Assembly: GCA_903927185.1 (NCBI GenBank) | Contig: CAIYLW010000084.1 | Coordinates: 1-64,000 of the forward strand | Direction of reading: 5' to 3' | Length of the DNA stretch: 64,000 nt | Origin: an uncultured Bacteroidota bacterium | GTDB lineage: Bacteria; Bacteroidota; Bacteroidia; Chitinophagales; Chitinophagaceae | Part shown: positions 35,603 to 44,464 of the stretch, piece after piece | Position numbering within the stretch: position 1 is the stretch's first letter | Layout of the letters: every line of letters begins with the position of its first letter | Translations under genes and position numbers: made by a program | Notes under the pieces: model-generated | Told to the model about the DNA's origin: nothing | The model's input: the letters and a program-made list of their open reading frames with translations, nothing else | Database searches by the model: none

Positions 35603-36077
35603 AATGATAATGATTTTATTGAATCTTGTTGCAATGTTATCTTTTGTAAATTATTCAGCTATGCAAAAAGAGAAAATTATTGATAATGGGAAACTGATTT
35701 TTTTGGAGCTGATAGAGAATAATGCTAAATCGCCTTTGATTCAAGGCGACATGGTTCATTTAAAATACAAGATTGTACAGGGGCTAATTTTTGACACAGT
35801 TTATAAACGTGGCTACATTGTTGTAAAACTAGATTCTAATTCAATTGCTGAAAGGGTTAGGTTTCAATCAAGATCGGATTTAAAAACAGACAACGAGTAT
35901 CTTATTGAGTATAGTAAAAATTATTTTTCATTCAATATAGGTGCTGAAAACTATTTCTTTCAACAAGGTGATGCTAAGAAATTTGAACTAGCTAAATTTG
36001 GTGGGGTAAAAGTAGATGCTAATGGGAACAGTCTTTTAATGGGCTTATATGATGCGCAATTAAAAAAGATAGAGTAA
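35589..36077 (+). CDS. GDYXXLXY domain protein
   Basis: A 162-residue protein with an N-terminal signal anchor (MILLNLVAMLSFVNYS) and the domain motif as GDMVHLKY near residue 53, followed by strand-rich sequence (VKLDSNSIAERVRF). The terminal part has the typical GVKVDANGNSLLMGLYD. The family occurs as the third gene with DUF2157 and DUF4401. The domain is predicted to be outside the cytoplasm. Its stop codon abuts the stop of the next, convergent gene with no gap. Confidence 0.8.
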   Translation: MRKIKMIMILLNLVAMLSFVNYSAMQKEKIIDNGKLIFLELIENNAKSPLIQGDMVHLKYKIVQGLIFDTVYKRGYIVVKLDSNSIAERVRFQSRSDLKTDNEYLIEYSKNYFSFNIGAENYFFQQGDAKKFELAKFGGVKVDANGNSLLMGLYDAQLKKIE

Positions 36078-36362
36078 TTACCATTTATCTTCCTCTGGAA
36101 TATCTTGTTCATTTTGTTTAAACTGTTCACGACTTTTCTTCTTTTGTTCTTGCCTTTCCAGAATGAGAAGTGCAATTAGTTTACCCGCATCTTCGTTAGG
36201 ATGTTCAGCCAAGAGTTGTTTCAATTTTTTTTCAGATACGTCAACTGCGTATAATAAGTAAACAAGTTTTGCAAAGTCTCTAGAGATCAGTTGATTAATA
36301 TGAGCAACCAACTCATCAAATGATAATTTTTCTAAAGAAATTAGTTCGCTATTGTTATTCAT
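36078..36362 (-). CDS. small acidic-helical protein of unknown function
   Basis: The 94-residue protein is predicted to be almost all helix: a first half with LSFDELVAHINQLISRDFAKLVYLLYAVDVSEKKLKQLL-type heptads, and a charged tail rich in Glu, Lys and Gln (ERQEQKKKSREQFKQ) that may be a coiled coil. I recognise no family by name. It starts one base after the stop of a TIGR02757 gene, so the two are co-transcribed. Its stop directly abuts the opposing GDYXXLXY stop. Confidence 0.7.
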   Translation of the reverse strand: MNNNSELISLEKLSFDELVAHINQLISRDFAKLVYLLYAVDVSEKKLKQLLAEHPNEDAGKLIALLILERQEQKKKSREQFKQNEQDIPEEDKW

Positions 36363-36363
36363 A

Positions 36364-37149
36364 CTAACTATATTTTTCCATTACGCCCAATCCAAATAAA
36401 GCAAAATCATATTTAACAGGATCGCTTGCATCTAAGGTACGCAAGTATTTTGTGAGTTCCACAGCTGCTGGCCAGTCAACCTGTTTACGGTTGAGTAACT
36501 GAAAGCGTTTAGCAACTCTTGCCACATGCACATCGATAGGGCAGATTAGATCTGAGGGTTTTATGGTTTTCCAAATTCCAAAATCTACACCTTTATTATC
36601 TTTTCGTACCATCCATCGTAAATACATATTCAATCTTTTGCAACCAGAATTTTTATCAGGGGAAGCGATATGTTTACTTGTTCGCTTTGGAGCATCTTCG
36701 AGGGATAAAAAATAATGGTGAAAATGTATCAGGCCTTGCTCTACTAAATTTTCTTTATTTGTTTTTAAAAGTTTGGGAGGAAAGAAGGCTGTTTCGAGGC
36801 TTTTGTTTGTAGAATAATGATGTTTGAGAAATTCGATACTATACAAAAGATCGGTGGCATTAAATGTGCGATGTTTAAAGTGTAATAGTTTTTTAAGATC
36901 ATTATCAGAATGATTCAAACAAAACTCGTGTGGAACCATATCCATCAATTGCATTAGTTCTTTCGACTTATTGATGATGGTAGTTCTATTTCCCCAGGCG
37001 AAAATAGCAGCGAACAATCCGGCTATTTCAATGTCTTGTTTTTTTGAAAAAAGATGTGGTATGCAAACAGGGTCGGCAACTATGAAATCAGGTTGATTAT
37101 ATCTAACCGCTTTTTCATCTAAGAATTTTTTTAGCTGCCGTTTTTCCAC
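36364..37149 (-). CDS. TIGR02757 family protein
   Basis: The 261-residue protein shows the family start DPVCIPHLFSKKQDIEIAG and the core FAAIFAWGNRTTIINKS, and a later MYLRWMVRKDNKGVDFGIW block that looks like a helix-hairpin-helix-type DNA glycosylase fold (inference). The activity is unknown. It is followed leftward by a small helical protein after one base and preceded by a PLP enzyme gene, 30 bases away. Confidence 0.85.
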   Translation of the reverse strand: MEKRQLKKFLDEKAVRYNQPDFIVADPVCIPHLFSKKQDIEIAGLFAAIFAWGNRTTIINKSKELMQLMDMVPHEFCLNHSDNDLKKLLHFKHRTFNATDLLYSIEFLKHHYSTNKSLETAFFPPKLLKTNKENLVEQGLIHFHHYFLSLEDAPKRTSKHIASPDKNSGCKRLNMYLRWMVRKDNKGVDFGIWKTIKPSDLICPIDVHVARVAKRFQLLNRKQVDWPAAVELTKYLRTLDASDPVKYDFALFGLGVMEKYS

Positions 37150-37178
37150 TCTTCACTTTTATCTTTTAATGCTTCAAT

Positions 37179-38339
37179 TTATCCTATTGCTTGATTCAAA
37201 TCTTCAATTAAATCTTCCACATCTTCAATACCTACGCTCAATCGAATCAATGAATCGGTTAATCCGTTTTTAATTCTTTCTTCTCTAGGGATGGATGCGT
37301 GTGTCATAGAAGCAGGATGATTTATTAATGATTCTACCCCTCCCAAACTTTCAGCCAAAGAGAAAACTTTGGTGCTGATTAAAACACGTTTCGCATTTTC
37401 TACGCTATCATCTTTCAATGTAAAACTCATCATGCCACCGAATCCGCGCATTTGTTTTTTAGCAATGGCATAGTTATGATGGTCTTCAAATCCGCACCAG
37501 TAAACCCTTTGCACTTTAGGGTGATTACGTAAAAAATGTGCAATCTTTTCGCCATTCTCACAGTGTCTTTGCATGCGGACATGTAAAGTTTTAATACCAC
37601 GTAACACTAAGAAACAATCCATGGGCCCGGGAACAGCTCCTGTTGATTTTTGAATAAAATATAATTGCTCGCGTAAATCAGCATCGTTCATCATTAAACA
37701 ACCTTGAATCAAATCACTATGTCCGCCAAGATATTTGGTAGCTGAATGCATTACAATATCTGCACCAAGTGTTAATGGATTTTGAAGATATGGAGATGCG
37801 AAAGTATTGTCCACGCAAAGAATAGCATTTGTTTTTTTTGCAACGATGGCAACTGCTGAGATATCAGTAATATTCATTAACGGATTGGTTGGCGTTTCAA
37901 TCCAGATTAATCTTGTTTTTGCTGTGATCACCTTACTGATATTGTTTACATCAGTGGTGTCTACATAAATAAATTTAATTCCGAACTTGGCAAATATTTT
38001 TGTGAAAAGGCGATACGTGCCACCATACATATCATTTGCTGCAATCACTTCATCGCCCGGCTCTAATAATTTAATTACTGCATCAGTGGCTGCAACACCA
38101 CTACTAAAAGCTAATCCATAATTGGCTTGTTCTATCTGCGCATACGCTTCTTCTAATGCTTTGCGAGTAGGGTTTTGACTTCTTGCATATTCAAAGCCTT
38201 TATTAACCCCCGGAGCTTCTTGTACATAGGTAGAAGTTTGATAAATTGGAGTCATGATAGCTCCAGTGGATGGATCAGGTTCTGCTCCTGCATGAATATA
38301 GGTAGTGCCAAGTCTTAAACGCTTTTCTTGATTGCTCAT
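37179..38339 (-). CDS. trans-sulfuration family PLP enzyme (cystathionine gamma-synthase or beta/gamma-lyase)
   Basis: The 386-residue enzyme has GLAFSSGVAATDAV near 75-90, the PLP-binding lysine in HSATKYLGGHSD (about residue 200), and SLGGVESLINHPASMTH near the end. These define the Cys/Met metabolism PLP family. The members cannot be separated by eye: cystathionine gamma-synthase, cystathionine beta-lyase and gamma-lyase are all possible. It begins two bases from the DUF2911 gene stop and 30 bases before the TIGR02757 gene. Confidence 0.9.
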   Translation of the reverse strand: MSNQEKRLRLGTTYIHAGAEPDPSTGAIMTPIYQTSTYVQEAPGVNKGFEYARSQNPTRKALEEAYAQIEQANYGLAFSSGVAATDAVIKLLEPGDEVIAANDMYGGTYRLFTKIFAKFGIKFIYVDTTDVNNISKVITAKTRLIWIETPTNPLMNITDISAVAIVAKKTNAILCVDNTFASPYLQNPLTLGADIVMHSATKYLGGHSDLIQGCLMMNDADLREQLYFIQKSTGAVPGPMDCFLVLRGIKTLHVRMQRHCENGEKIAHFLRNHPKVQRVYWCGFEDHHNYAIAKKQMRGFGGMMSFTLKDDSVENAKRVLISTKVFSLAESLGGVESLINHPASMTHASIPREERIKNGLTDSLIRLSVGIEDVEDLIEDLNQAIG

Positions 38340-38341
38340 AA

Positions 38342-38926
38342 TTATTTCTTTTTAGAATTTTTTTCATCCACCACGGTAATAGGAAGTACAGTTTTTGTAT
38401 CGTCCCAAAGGAAAATTAAATTAGCCCCGTTTTTAGTATCATCAAAATAAATGGTGAAGGCTTCTACCGATTCAGTATTCTTTTCTACATCAATATCTGT
38501 TCGGATTAAATCTTTTCGCGTATCATAAGTAAAACTACCCCAACAGAAATTATCTTTATTAATAATGATAGTCCATTTATTTTCAGCAGGTAAACAATAA
38601 ACGGTATAACGTCCCTTAATTAAAGTTTTGCCTCCAATTTTTAAGGACACAAAAGTTTCTAATTCAGTTGCTTCATTAGCACCTAGTCGCCACATTTCAT
38701 TGTAGTTGACAATCCCTCCAAAAATAGTTCTCCCGTTTTTTAATGGTCTGCCATAAATAATTCTTGCAATTGGTTGATCTTTGACCTTGCCACTCATTTT
38801 TAAAATAGGATAATTAGCAGGCCAATAGCTCATATCCATTGGTGACTTATCCAGTTCAGTAGGTTTTTGTTGGGCAAATCCAGCCAGGGCAGTTAAAAGG
38901 AAAAAAATAGTTATTAATTGCTTCAT
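38342..38926 (-). CDS. DUF2911 domain protein (secreted)
   Basis: The 194-residue protein has a signal peptide (LITIFFLLTALAGFAQ) and a single DUF2911 domain: RIIYGRPLKNGRTIFGG, the hallmark WRLGANEATELETF, and IGGKTLIKGRYTVYCLP. The family is common in Bacteroidota and has no known function. It is 2 bases upstream of the PLP enzyme gene, suggesting co-transcription. Confidence 0.9.
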   Translation of the reverse strand: MKQLITIFFLLTALAGFAQQKPTELDKSPMDMSYWPANYPILKMSGKVKDQPIARIIYGRPLKNGRTIFGGIVNYNEMWRLGANEATELETFVSLKIGGKTLIKGRYTVYCLPAENKWTIIINKDNFCWGSFTYDTRKDLIRTDIDVEKNTESVEAFTIYFDDTKNGANLIFLWDDTKTVLPITVVDEKNSKKK

Positions 38927-38969
38927 CGTTAGAAAGAGTTTAATAAATGTTTAGAGCAAAGATAAGTGC

Positions 38970-39563
38970 CTATTTACTTTGCAATCGGGCTAATTCCATT
39001 TCTGCAAATTTTTTAACATCAGGGAAAAAGGCTAGATAATTTTCTTTTAAAGAAGCATAATTAGTTTCGAAAATTTTGAAGGCAGGCAGATGCTCTGTCA
39101 GATATTTAGTTCTTCTTACCAAACCTCCAAAACTCTTTTCAATTGCAGCGGGATATCTGTAATGAAACAACCAATTATGTGTAGACATATGCGGTAGTTG
39201 CCCTGCAAATTTTTCGGGCAATAAAATTTCATTTTCTTTTAAATCCCGATATACCTGAAGGGTAAAGGGTTTCCACTCTTCTTCGCTCAATTCGTTTATA
39301 TCAAGTGCTAGAAAATGATCATATACTACATCCATAAATGCCCCAGCATATAATCCCACAGCTGGCTTAAAAAAGTGTTTGCCCAAATAAGTGGCTTCGT
39401 GATGATCTGTAAAATTATCAATAGCGCGATGTAGCCTTATTCCATGTTGAATACCAATGGGATAGTCATATTGTGTTTTCCCCTTTACATAATCACTAAT
39501 CATATTGCCCACTAAGATATCAGGTTGACCAAAAGAAAGATAAGCATGGGCGAGTAGGTTCAT
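38970..39563 (-). CDS. ACP phosphodiesterase (AcpH family)
   Basis: The 197-residue protein starts MNLLAHAYLSFG and carries VGNMISDYVKGK, HRAIDNFTDHH and GLYAGAFMDVVYDHFLA. These match the AcpH/DUF479 family with a metal site of His and Asp residues. E. coli AcpH removes phosphopantetheine from acyl carrier protein; the activity of this homologue is inferred. The alpha/beta hydrolase gene is 24 bases upstream. Confidence 0.88.
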   Translation of the reverse strand: MNLLAHAYLSFGQPDILVGNMISDYVKGKTQYDYPIGIQHGIRLHRAIDNFTDHHEATYLGKHFFKPAVGLYAGAFMDVVYDHFLALDINELSEEEWKPFTLQVYRDLKENEILLPEKFAGQLPHMSTHNWLFHYRYPAAIEKSFGGLVRRTKYLTEHLPAFKIFETNYASLKENYLAFFPDVKKFAEMELARLQSK

Positions 39564-39587
39564 GAACGAATGTTAATACAATGATTT

Positions 39588-41024
39588 TTATTTTTTTAAG
39601 GCTTCTGTTAAAATCCAATTAGCCGCCAATGAAGCAGCTTCTGGTGAAAAGGTCTCATCAATTGCATCGTATGTGAGATCTTTACTTTTTGAAGTTTGGA
39701 ATAGATGATTCAATCCATTTAATTCTTTTACTTGGAAGCGTTTATTACCACCCTTTTTTAATGCAGCTTCAATACCTGCTAAATTTTCTTTACTCGATAT
39801 TTGAATATCATTTGACCCATTTAATGCCAGAATGGGAATTTTAATTTTCTGAAGATTATCAGCAGGTTGATAATTTAAAAAATAATTTAGCCAGTATAAT
39901 GCATGTTGGAATTGGTCAGCCACTTTTAAAAAGCTTTCCTTAGGGTCAGCATAAAATAAATCGGTCTCTAAACTATCGCTCACATTTTTTTTCCACTCTG
40001 TATAATTCGTGTTCATTTGATCCTTCACAATTTTAAGATCTGTTGATTTCGAGAATGGATCATTTAATTTCTTAATCACTTCAATCGCCAAAGCTTTATT
40101 TGTTTCCGAAAGATTTTTTTTGATGATATCCCTTTCCATTTGTAAATCCCAAATCTCTTGACCAGAAACTCCCGGTCCAGCCAACAATACGATAAACGAA
40201 ACAGTTATATTATTTACTGCTACCATTGGCGCAATCATGCCTCCTTCACTGTGTCCGATTAATCCAATTTTATTTTTATCAATATCAGTTCTACTCAATA
40301 AATAGTTAATGCTATTGTTTACATCGATTGCAAAATCTTTTGAAGTAAGTTTAGTTGGATCTCCATTTCCAATATTGCTTTTCCCTGCACCACGATCATC
40401 AACACGTAATACGGCAATTCCTTTTTTAGTTAACAGATCAGCTAATACTGCGTAGGTTTTATGTCCAAACATGGTACCATCTCTATCTTGTGTACCGCTT
40501 CCAGAAATAATAATCACCGTTGGAAAGCTTGTTTGGTTATTAGGTTTTGTAAACGTTGCACCATAATGCAGGCTTTTATCGGCATTATCATATTCTACTT
40601 CTTCGGCGTTATATACGAAAGGGGCTTTAGGGGTTTGAGACCTGATTTTTACTTCTTGTTTTGGAATGTCTTCTTCTTTTAGTCTTTTCATATTTAAGGG
40701 GAAAGAACCTGGACCTTGATGAAAAATTCCTGTTAATGAATCTTTGCCATCCCAACTGGCTCTATATCCACCCCTAATGATTTGAATCTCACAAAGCAAA
40801 CTATCATTGATTAATTCTGTTTTATTGATCATTAATCCAAAAGCTTTTTGATCTGGGCTATCAAACAAAGCTGAATAGCCTTTATCAGATTTATTTATAT
40901 GAATAACAATACGAAGTTTTATTTCACTTACTTTTAGCATTCCCATCCAGGTTCCTACAATTTCTTGTGCCTGCATGCTAGACAATAAAAAAAGTCCAAT
41001 GAAAAATATAGCAATCTTTTTCAT
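39588..41024 (-). CDS. secreted alpha/beta hydrolase with N-terminal accessory domain
   Basis: The 478-residue protein has a signal peptide (FFIGLFLLSSMQAQ) and an N-terminal ~120-residue strand-rich domain (GTWMGMLKVSEIKLRIVIHI). The hydrolase domain follows, with VIIISGSGTQDRDG, LRVDDRGAGKS and the nucleophile elbow GHSEGGMIAP. The acid and histidine probably lie in LALNGSNDIQIS and LNGLNHLFQ. It resembles secreted serine esterases or peptidases of the S9-like group. It overlaps the upstream SdpI-like gene by 4 bases. Confidence 0.88.
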   Translation of the reverse strand: MKKIAIFFIGLFLLSSMQAQEIVGTWMGMLKVSEIKLRIVIHINKSDKGYSALFDSPDQKAFGLMINKTELINDSLLCEIQIIRGGYRASWDGKDSLTGIFHQGPGSFPLNMKRLKEEDIPKQEVKIRSQTPKAPFVYNAEEVEYDNADKSLHYGATFTKPNNQTSFPTVIIISGSGTQDRDGTMFGHKTYAVLADLLTKKGIAVLRVDDRGAGKSNIGNGDPTKLTSKDFAIDVNNSINYLLSRTDIDKNKIGLIGHSEGGMIAPMVAVNNITVSFIVLLAGPGVSGQEIWDLQMERDIIKKNLSETNKALAIEVIKKLNDPFSKSTDLKIVKDQMNTNYTEWKKNVSDSLETDLFYADPKESFLKVADQFQHALYWLNYFLNYQPADNLQKIKIPILALNGSNDIQISSKENLAGIEAALKKGGNKRFQVKELNGLNHLFQTSKSKDLTYDAIDETFSPEAASLAANWILTEALKK

Positions 41025-41698
41025 AAATTATTTTTCTGTTGGTTTTTAAAAAAGAGGTAAGAAAATGCAAATGGAACAATGCAAATGATACCTGTAATGC
41101 TCATGAAGGCTATGAATCTATAAACAGTTGGTAAAACGATTGTTGAAATAGTTATTGCAATTCCACCTGCTATCCAAATCTTTCCAGCCAATAGATGTGT
41201 CTCTCTCCAATTATCATCATTTTCAAGTGCCCAGGGTGTTCTGAAGCCTGCAAAATAATTGGGTTTAATTTCTCTCATATAATTTCCTATAAATACAAAA
41301 AATATTCCTAAAGCCGGAAAAATAATCCAGGTGATATTTTCTCCTTTATTTTTGGCTGCATAAGTAATTGCAAAATTGATAAAGCAAAACAACACTGAAA
41401 TAGTAATCCCCATTTTCTTAAATAATTCGGGTGATTGCCCTGCTGTTTTTTTGGGGTCAATTTTCGGAAGGTTAGTGATCAATAAAAACGAACCAAACGA
41501 TAAGGCACTAAATAAGACAGTTAGAAAAATTAAAGTTGATTTCTCACTATAATCATTTGGTCTGCCATCCATATCAAAATGGGTGGGAACTATATTTGGA
41601 AGACCCGGATAAATTGCTGCTAAGTAAAATAAAGGAAGGATGGCTAATATTCCAGCAATCCAAATAACAGGTGTTGTACTATTTTTCATTTCATACAA
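41021..41698 (-). CDS. DUF1648/SdpI family membrane protein
   Basis: The 225-residue protein has a DUF1648 unit (VPTHFDMDGRPNDYSEKS at about 35-52) and the SdpI signature NYFAGFRTPWALENDDNWRE in the second half, with about six hydrophobic segments. SdpI in Bacillus gives immunity to the SdpC toxin and acts as a signalling protein. Most homologues, including this one, are uncharacterised. The gene overlaps the hydrolase gene by 4 bases, so the two are coupled. Confidence 0.85.
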   Translation of the reverse strand: MYEMKNSTTPVIWIAGILAILPLFYLAAIYPGLPNIVPTHFDMDGRPNDYSEKSTLIFLTVLFSALSFGSFLLITNLPKIDPKKTAGQSPELFKKMGITISVLFCFINFAITYAAKNKGENITWIIFPALGIFFVFIGNYMREIKPNYFAGFRTPWALENDDNWRETHLLAGKIWIAGGIAITISTIVLPTVYRFIAFMSITGIICIVPFAFSYLFFKNQQKNNL

Positions 41699-41752
41699 TT
41701 GTGTGATATAATAACTCTAAAGTTAGAAAATTCATATGCATTAATAGGGTAG

Positions 41753-41784
41753 TTTCGGGAAATCGAACAAAAAAATTACTTTTG
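41753..41784 (+). promoter_or_regulatory. predicted promoter of the deoxyhypusine-synthase-like gene
   Basis: TACTTTTG at 41777-41784 is a perfect TAnnTTTG box. TTTCG lies at 41753-41757, 19 bases upstream, as a weak -33 element. Confidence 0.5.
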
Positions 41785-41818
41785 CGCTCGATTGATTAAA
41801 TCATTTAAAAAAGAGGAT

Positions 41819-42793
41819 ATGAGTAAAGGACCTGTTTCGCAGTTTATACAACACCATTATCGCCACTTTAATGCAGCTGCTTTAGTAGATGCTGCTAAAG
41901 GATATGAAACCCATTTATTAGAAGGGGGAAAAATGTTAGTGAGTTTGGCGGGTGCCATGAGCACCGCTGAATTGGGCATTAGTTTGGCAGAAATGATCCG
42001 TCAGGACAAAATTGCTATCATCAGCTGTACTGGTGCTAATTTAGAAGAAGATGTGATGAATTTGGTGGCACATAGTCATTATAAGCGTGTGCCCAATTAT
42101 CGTGATCTTACTCCCCAAGACGAGTGGGATTTGTTAGAGAATCATTACAATCGTGTTACAGATACATGTATTCCTGAAGAGGAAGCATTTAGACGTTTGC
42201 AGAAGCACTTGGTAAAACAATGGAAAGATGCAGAAGCAAAAGGAGAGCGTTATTTCCCACATGAGTTTTTGTACAAGACTGTTTTATCAGGTGAATTAGA
42301 ACAATATTATGAGATTGATCCAAAAAATAGCTGGATCATCGCAGCGGCTGAGAAAAACTTACCAATCGTTGTTCCAGGTTGGGAAGATAGCACTACCGGA
42401 AATATTTTTGCCAGTTATGTGATAAAAAATGAATTGAAAGCAAGTACCGTGAAAAGCGGTATTGAGTATATGGTATGGTTAACAGAATGGTACCGTGCTA
42501 ATAGTGGTGGGAAAGGTATTGGTTTCTTCCAGGTTGGAGGGGGTATTGCTGGTGATTTCCCGATTTGTGTAGTTCCGATGATGTATCAGGATTTAGAATG
42601 GCATGATGTGCCTTTCTGGAGTTATTTCTGTCAGATAAGTGATTCAACTACTTCCTATGGATCTTATTCAGGAGCTGTACCCAATGAAAAAATTACCTGG
42701 GGTAAATTAGATATTCATACGCCTAAATACATTGTAGAAAGTGATGCCACAATTGTAGTGCCTTTGATATTTGCTTATTTGCTTGGCTGGTAA
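41819..42793 (+). CDS. deoxyhypusine synthase family protein lacking the catalytic lysine
   Basis: I start at the ATG at 41819 (MSKGPVSQF, 324 residues); an ATG-less longer frame begins at 41792. The protein shares the deoxyhypusine-synthase fold: MLVSLAGAMSTAELGISLAEMI, SCTGANLEEDVMNLV, and SYGSYSGAVPNEKITWGKL near the end. In the archaeal/eukaryotic enzymes the GGG is followed by VVKHH with the catalytic lysine; here GGG (240-242) is followed by IAGDFP, so that lysine is absent. Bacteria have no eIF5A, so the substrate differs. Monocistronic, with its own promoter and terminator. Confidence 0.85.
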   Translation: MSKGPVSQFIQHHYRHFNAAALVDAAKGYETHLLEGGKMLVSLAGAMSTAELGISLAEMIRQDKIAIISCTGANLEEDVMNLVAHSHYKRVPNYRDLTPQDEWDLLENHYNRVTDTCIPEEEAFRRLQKHLVKQWKDAEAKGERYFPHEFLYKTVLSGELEQYYEIDPKNSWIIAAAEKNLPIVVPGWEDSTTGNIFASYVIKNELKASTVKSGIEYMVWLTEWYRANSGGKGIGFFQVGGGIAGDFPICVVPMMYQDLEWHDVPFWSYFCQISDSTTSYGSYSGAVPNEKITWGKLDIHTPKYIVESDATIVVPLIFAYLLGW

Positions 42794-42810
42794 AATTTAG
42801 TTAAGAGATA

Positions 42811-42850
42811 AAAATACCACCCCAGCTTTCAAGCCGGGGTTGGTATTTTT
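42811..42850 (+). terminator. terminator built on a REP-like palindrome
   Basis: A stem AAAATACCA + CCCCAGCTT-TC-AAGCCGGGG + TGGTATTTT (one bulge, one mismatch) is followed by Ts. The core CCCCAGCTTTCAAGC is identical to the palindrome at 14213-14227. Confidence 0.8.
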
Positions 42851-42898
42851 ATAAAGAATCGTGATTCCCTGCTATCCCGCTGCAGTCTTCACTTTCCT

Positions 42899-44452
42899 CT
42901 ACCTAGAAGGCATATTCAACTTCATATCACGTTTAAGCATATTGTCTCTATTGGCAATTTCCCATGCGGTGTAGAAAATCATCAATACACGCTTTTGCAT
43001 GAGATCGAAATTTATTTTTTCTATCGTGTCTGTTGGTTTATGATAATCTGCCTGAAGCATACCATCATAGAAAAATAAAATAGGCACACCTTTTTTTGCA
43101 AAATTATAATGATCACTTCTGTAATAGATATTATTCTTGTCTGCAGGATCATCGTATTTATAATCTAATACTAATTTACTAGATTGATTATTCGCAGCTT
43201 CATTGATGGCTTGCAATTCTGAACTTAATTTATCGTGTCCAATTACATAAACCGTATTTGCAGAATCGGAGGTCATTCTTTCTGTATCAATTCTTCCCAC
43301 CATATCAGTATTCAAATCAGCAGTGGTTTTTTCCATGGGATAAATCGGATGTTCTGAATAATAATCAGAACCCCATAATCCTTTTTCCTCACCACTCACT
43401 GTCATAAAAACAATATTTCTGCGAGGATGTTTACCTTTTTTTGCCGCAGCTGTAAATGCTTCTGCCATTTGCATAACACCAACAGTTCCTGAACCATCAT
43501 CATCTGCACCATAATATATAACATCACCTTTTTTTCCAAGATGGTCATAATGACTAGTCAGCATTAGGTATTCTTCTTTTTTGTCTGATCCTGGAAGAAT
43601 TGCTATTACATTACTACTTTCTAAATTTTCAGTTGCTTTATTTACGTTTATTTTTATTTCAGATAGGTAATCTTTTTTCTTTAGCTGTTTAATTTGACTG
43701 ATGTTTAAAATTTCAGTACGACCAGTTAAAGCAGATGCAATTTCTGTAGAAATATTTCCTGTTACGAAACCTGTAATGGCATTGTGTTTGAGATACATAT
43801 TTCCCTTCGTAGGGGAAGCAGTCTTAAGCGGGAAATTTGAACTGATATAAAATAAACCTGCGGCGCCCTTTGCCATGGCTACTTTCATCTTAGAATAGGT
43901 AGAGCCCGGATTAGCAATCATTGCACGCATACCTCCTTGTGTTGGTAATGACATTCCCTCTGGAACCCCTTCCAGTACAATAATTAATTTACCTTTTACA
44001 TCTAAATTGGCATAGTCATTTATTTGATGTGTAGAATCAATAATGCCATATCCAGCAAAGACAACTTTATCAAAATTAAAATCGCCACTTGAAATTACTT
44101 GCAAGTTGAAATTAAAATCTTGGTCCCAATTGAAAGATCGACCATTGACCATTAATTTTTTCTCAGTTAATGCATCTTGATAAACAGGATATAATTGTTG
44201 GTAGCTATCGCCATTTCCAGGTTTAAGCCCCATTCTTTTAAATTCAGATTCAATGTAAGCAGCTGCTCTTTTCTGACCAGGAGAAGCTGTTTCTCTTCCC
44301 TCCATTTCTGCAGAAGCAATAATGGATAATTTTTGTTTTAAATTTTCTTTTGTGATGATGCTCCCAAATTTTGTTACATCTGTTTGTGCGTGCACTAAAG
44401 CGATAAAGCAAAATAAAGGTAAAAAGGAGAGAACTAATTTTTTCATAATCAA
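42899..44452 (-). CDS. secreted M28 family zinc aminopeptidase
   Basis: The 517-residue protein has a signal peptide (ending LVHAQ near residue 23) and a PA-like insert around 120-270. The catalytic domain carries the metal ligands His301 (TSHYDHLG), Asp317 (GADDDGSG), Glu356 with Glu355 (VSGEEKGLWG), Asp383 (NTDMVG) and His448 (YRSDHYNF). All expected residues are present. It cleaves N-terminal residues from peptides in the periplasm or outside (family knowledge). rpiB lies 12 bases upstream. Confidence 0.93.
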   Translation of the reverse strand: MIMKKLVLSFLPLFCFIALVHAQTDVTKFGSIITKENLKQKLSIIASAEMEGRETASPGQKRAAAYIESEFKRMGLKPGNGDSYQQLYPVYQDALTEKKLMVNGRSFNWDQDFNFNLQVISSGDFNFDKVVFAGYGIIDSTHQINDYANLDVKGKLIIVLEGVPEGMSLPTQGGMRAMIANPGSTYSKMKVAMAKGAAGLFYISSNFPLKTASPTKGNMYLKHNAITGFVTGNISTEIASALTGRTEILNISQIKQLKKKDYLSEIKINVNKATENLESSNVIAILPGSDKKEEYLMLTSHYDHLGKKGDVIYYGADDDGSGTVGVMQMAEAFTAAAKKGKHPRRNIVFMTVSGEEKGLWGSDYYSEHPIYPMEKTTADLNTDMVGRIDTERMTSDSANTVYVIGHDKLSSELQAINEAANNQSSKLVLDYKYDDPADKNNIYYRSDHYNFAKKGVPILFFYDGMLQADYHKPTDTIEKINFDLMQKRVLMIFYTAWEIANRDNMLKRDMKLNMPSR

Positions 44453-44464
44453 TTTTGGTTTTTA

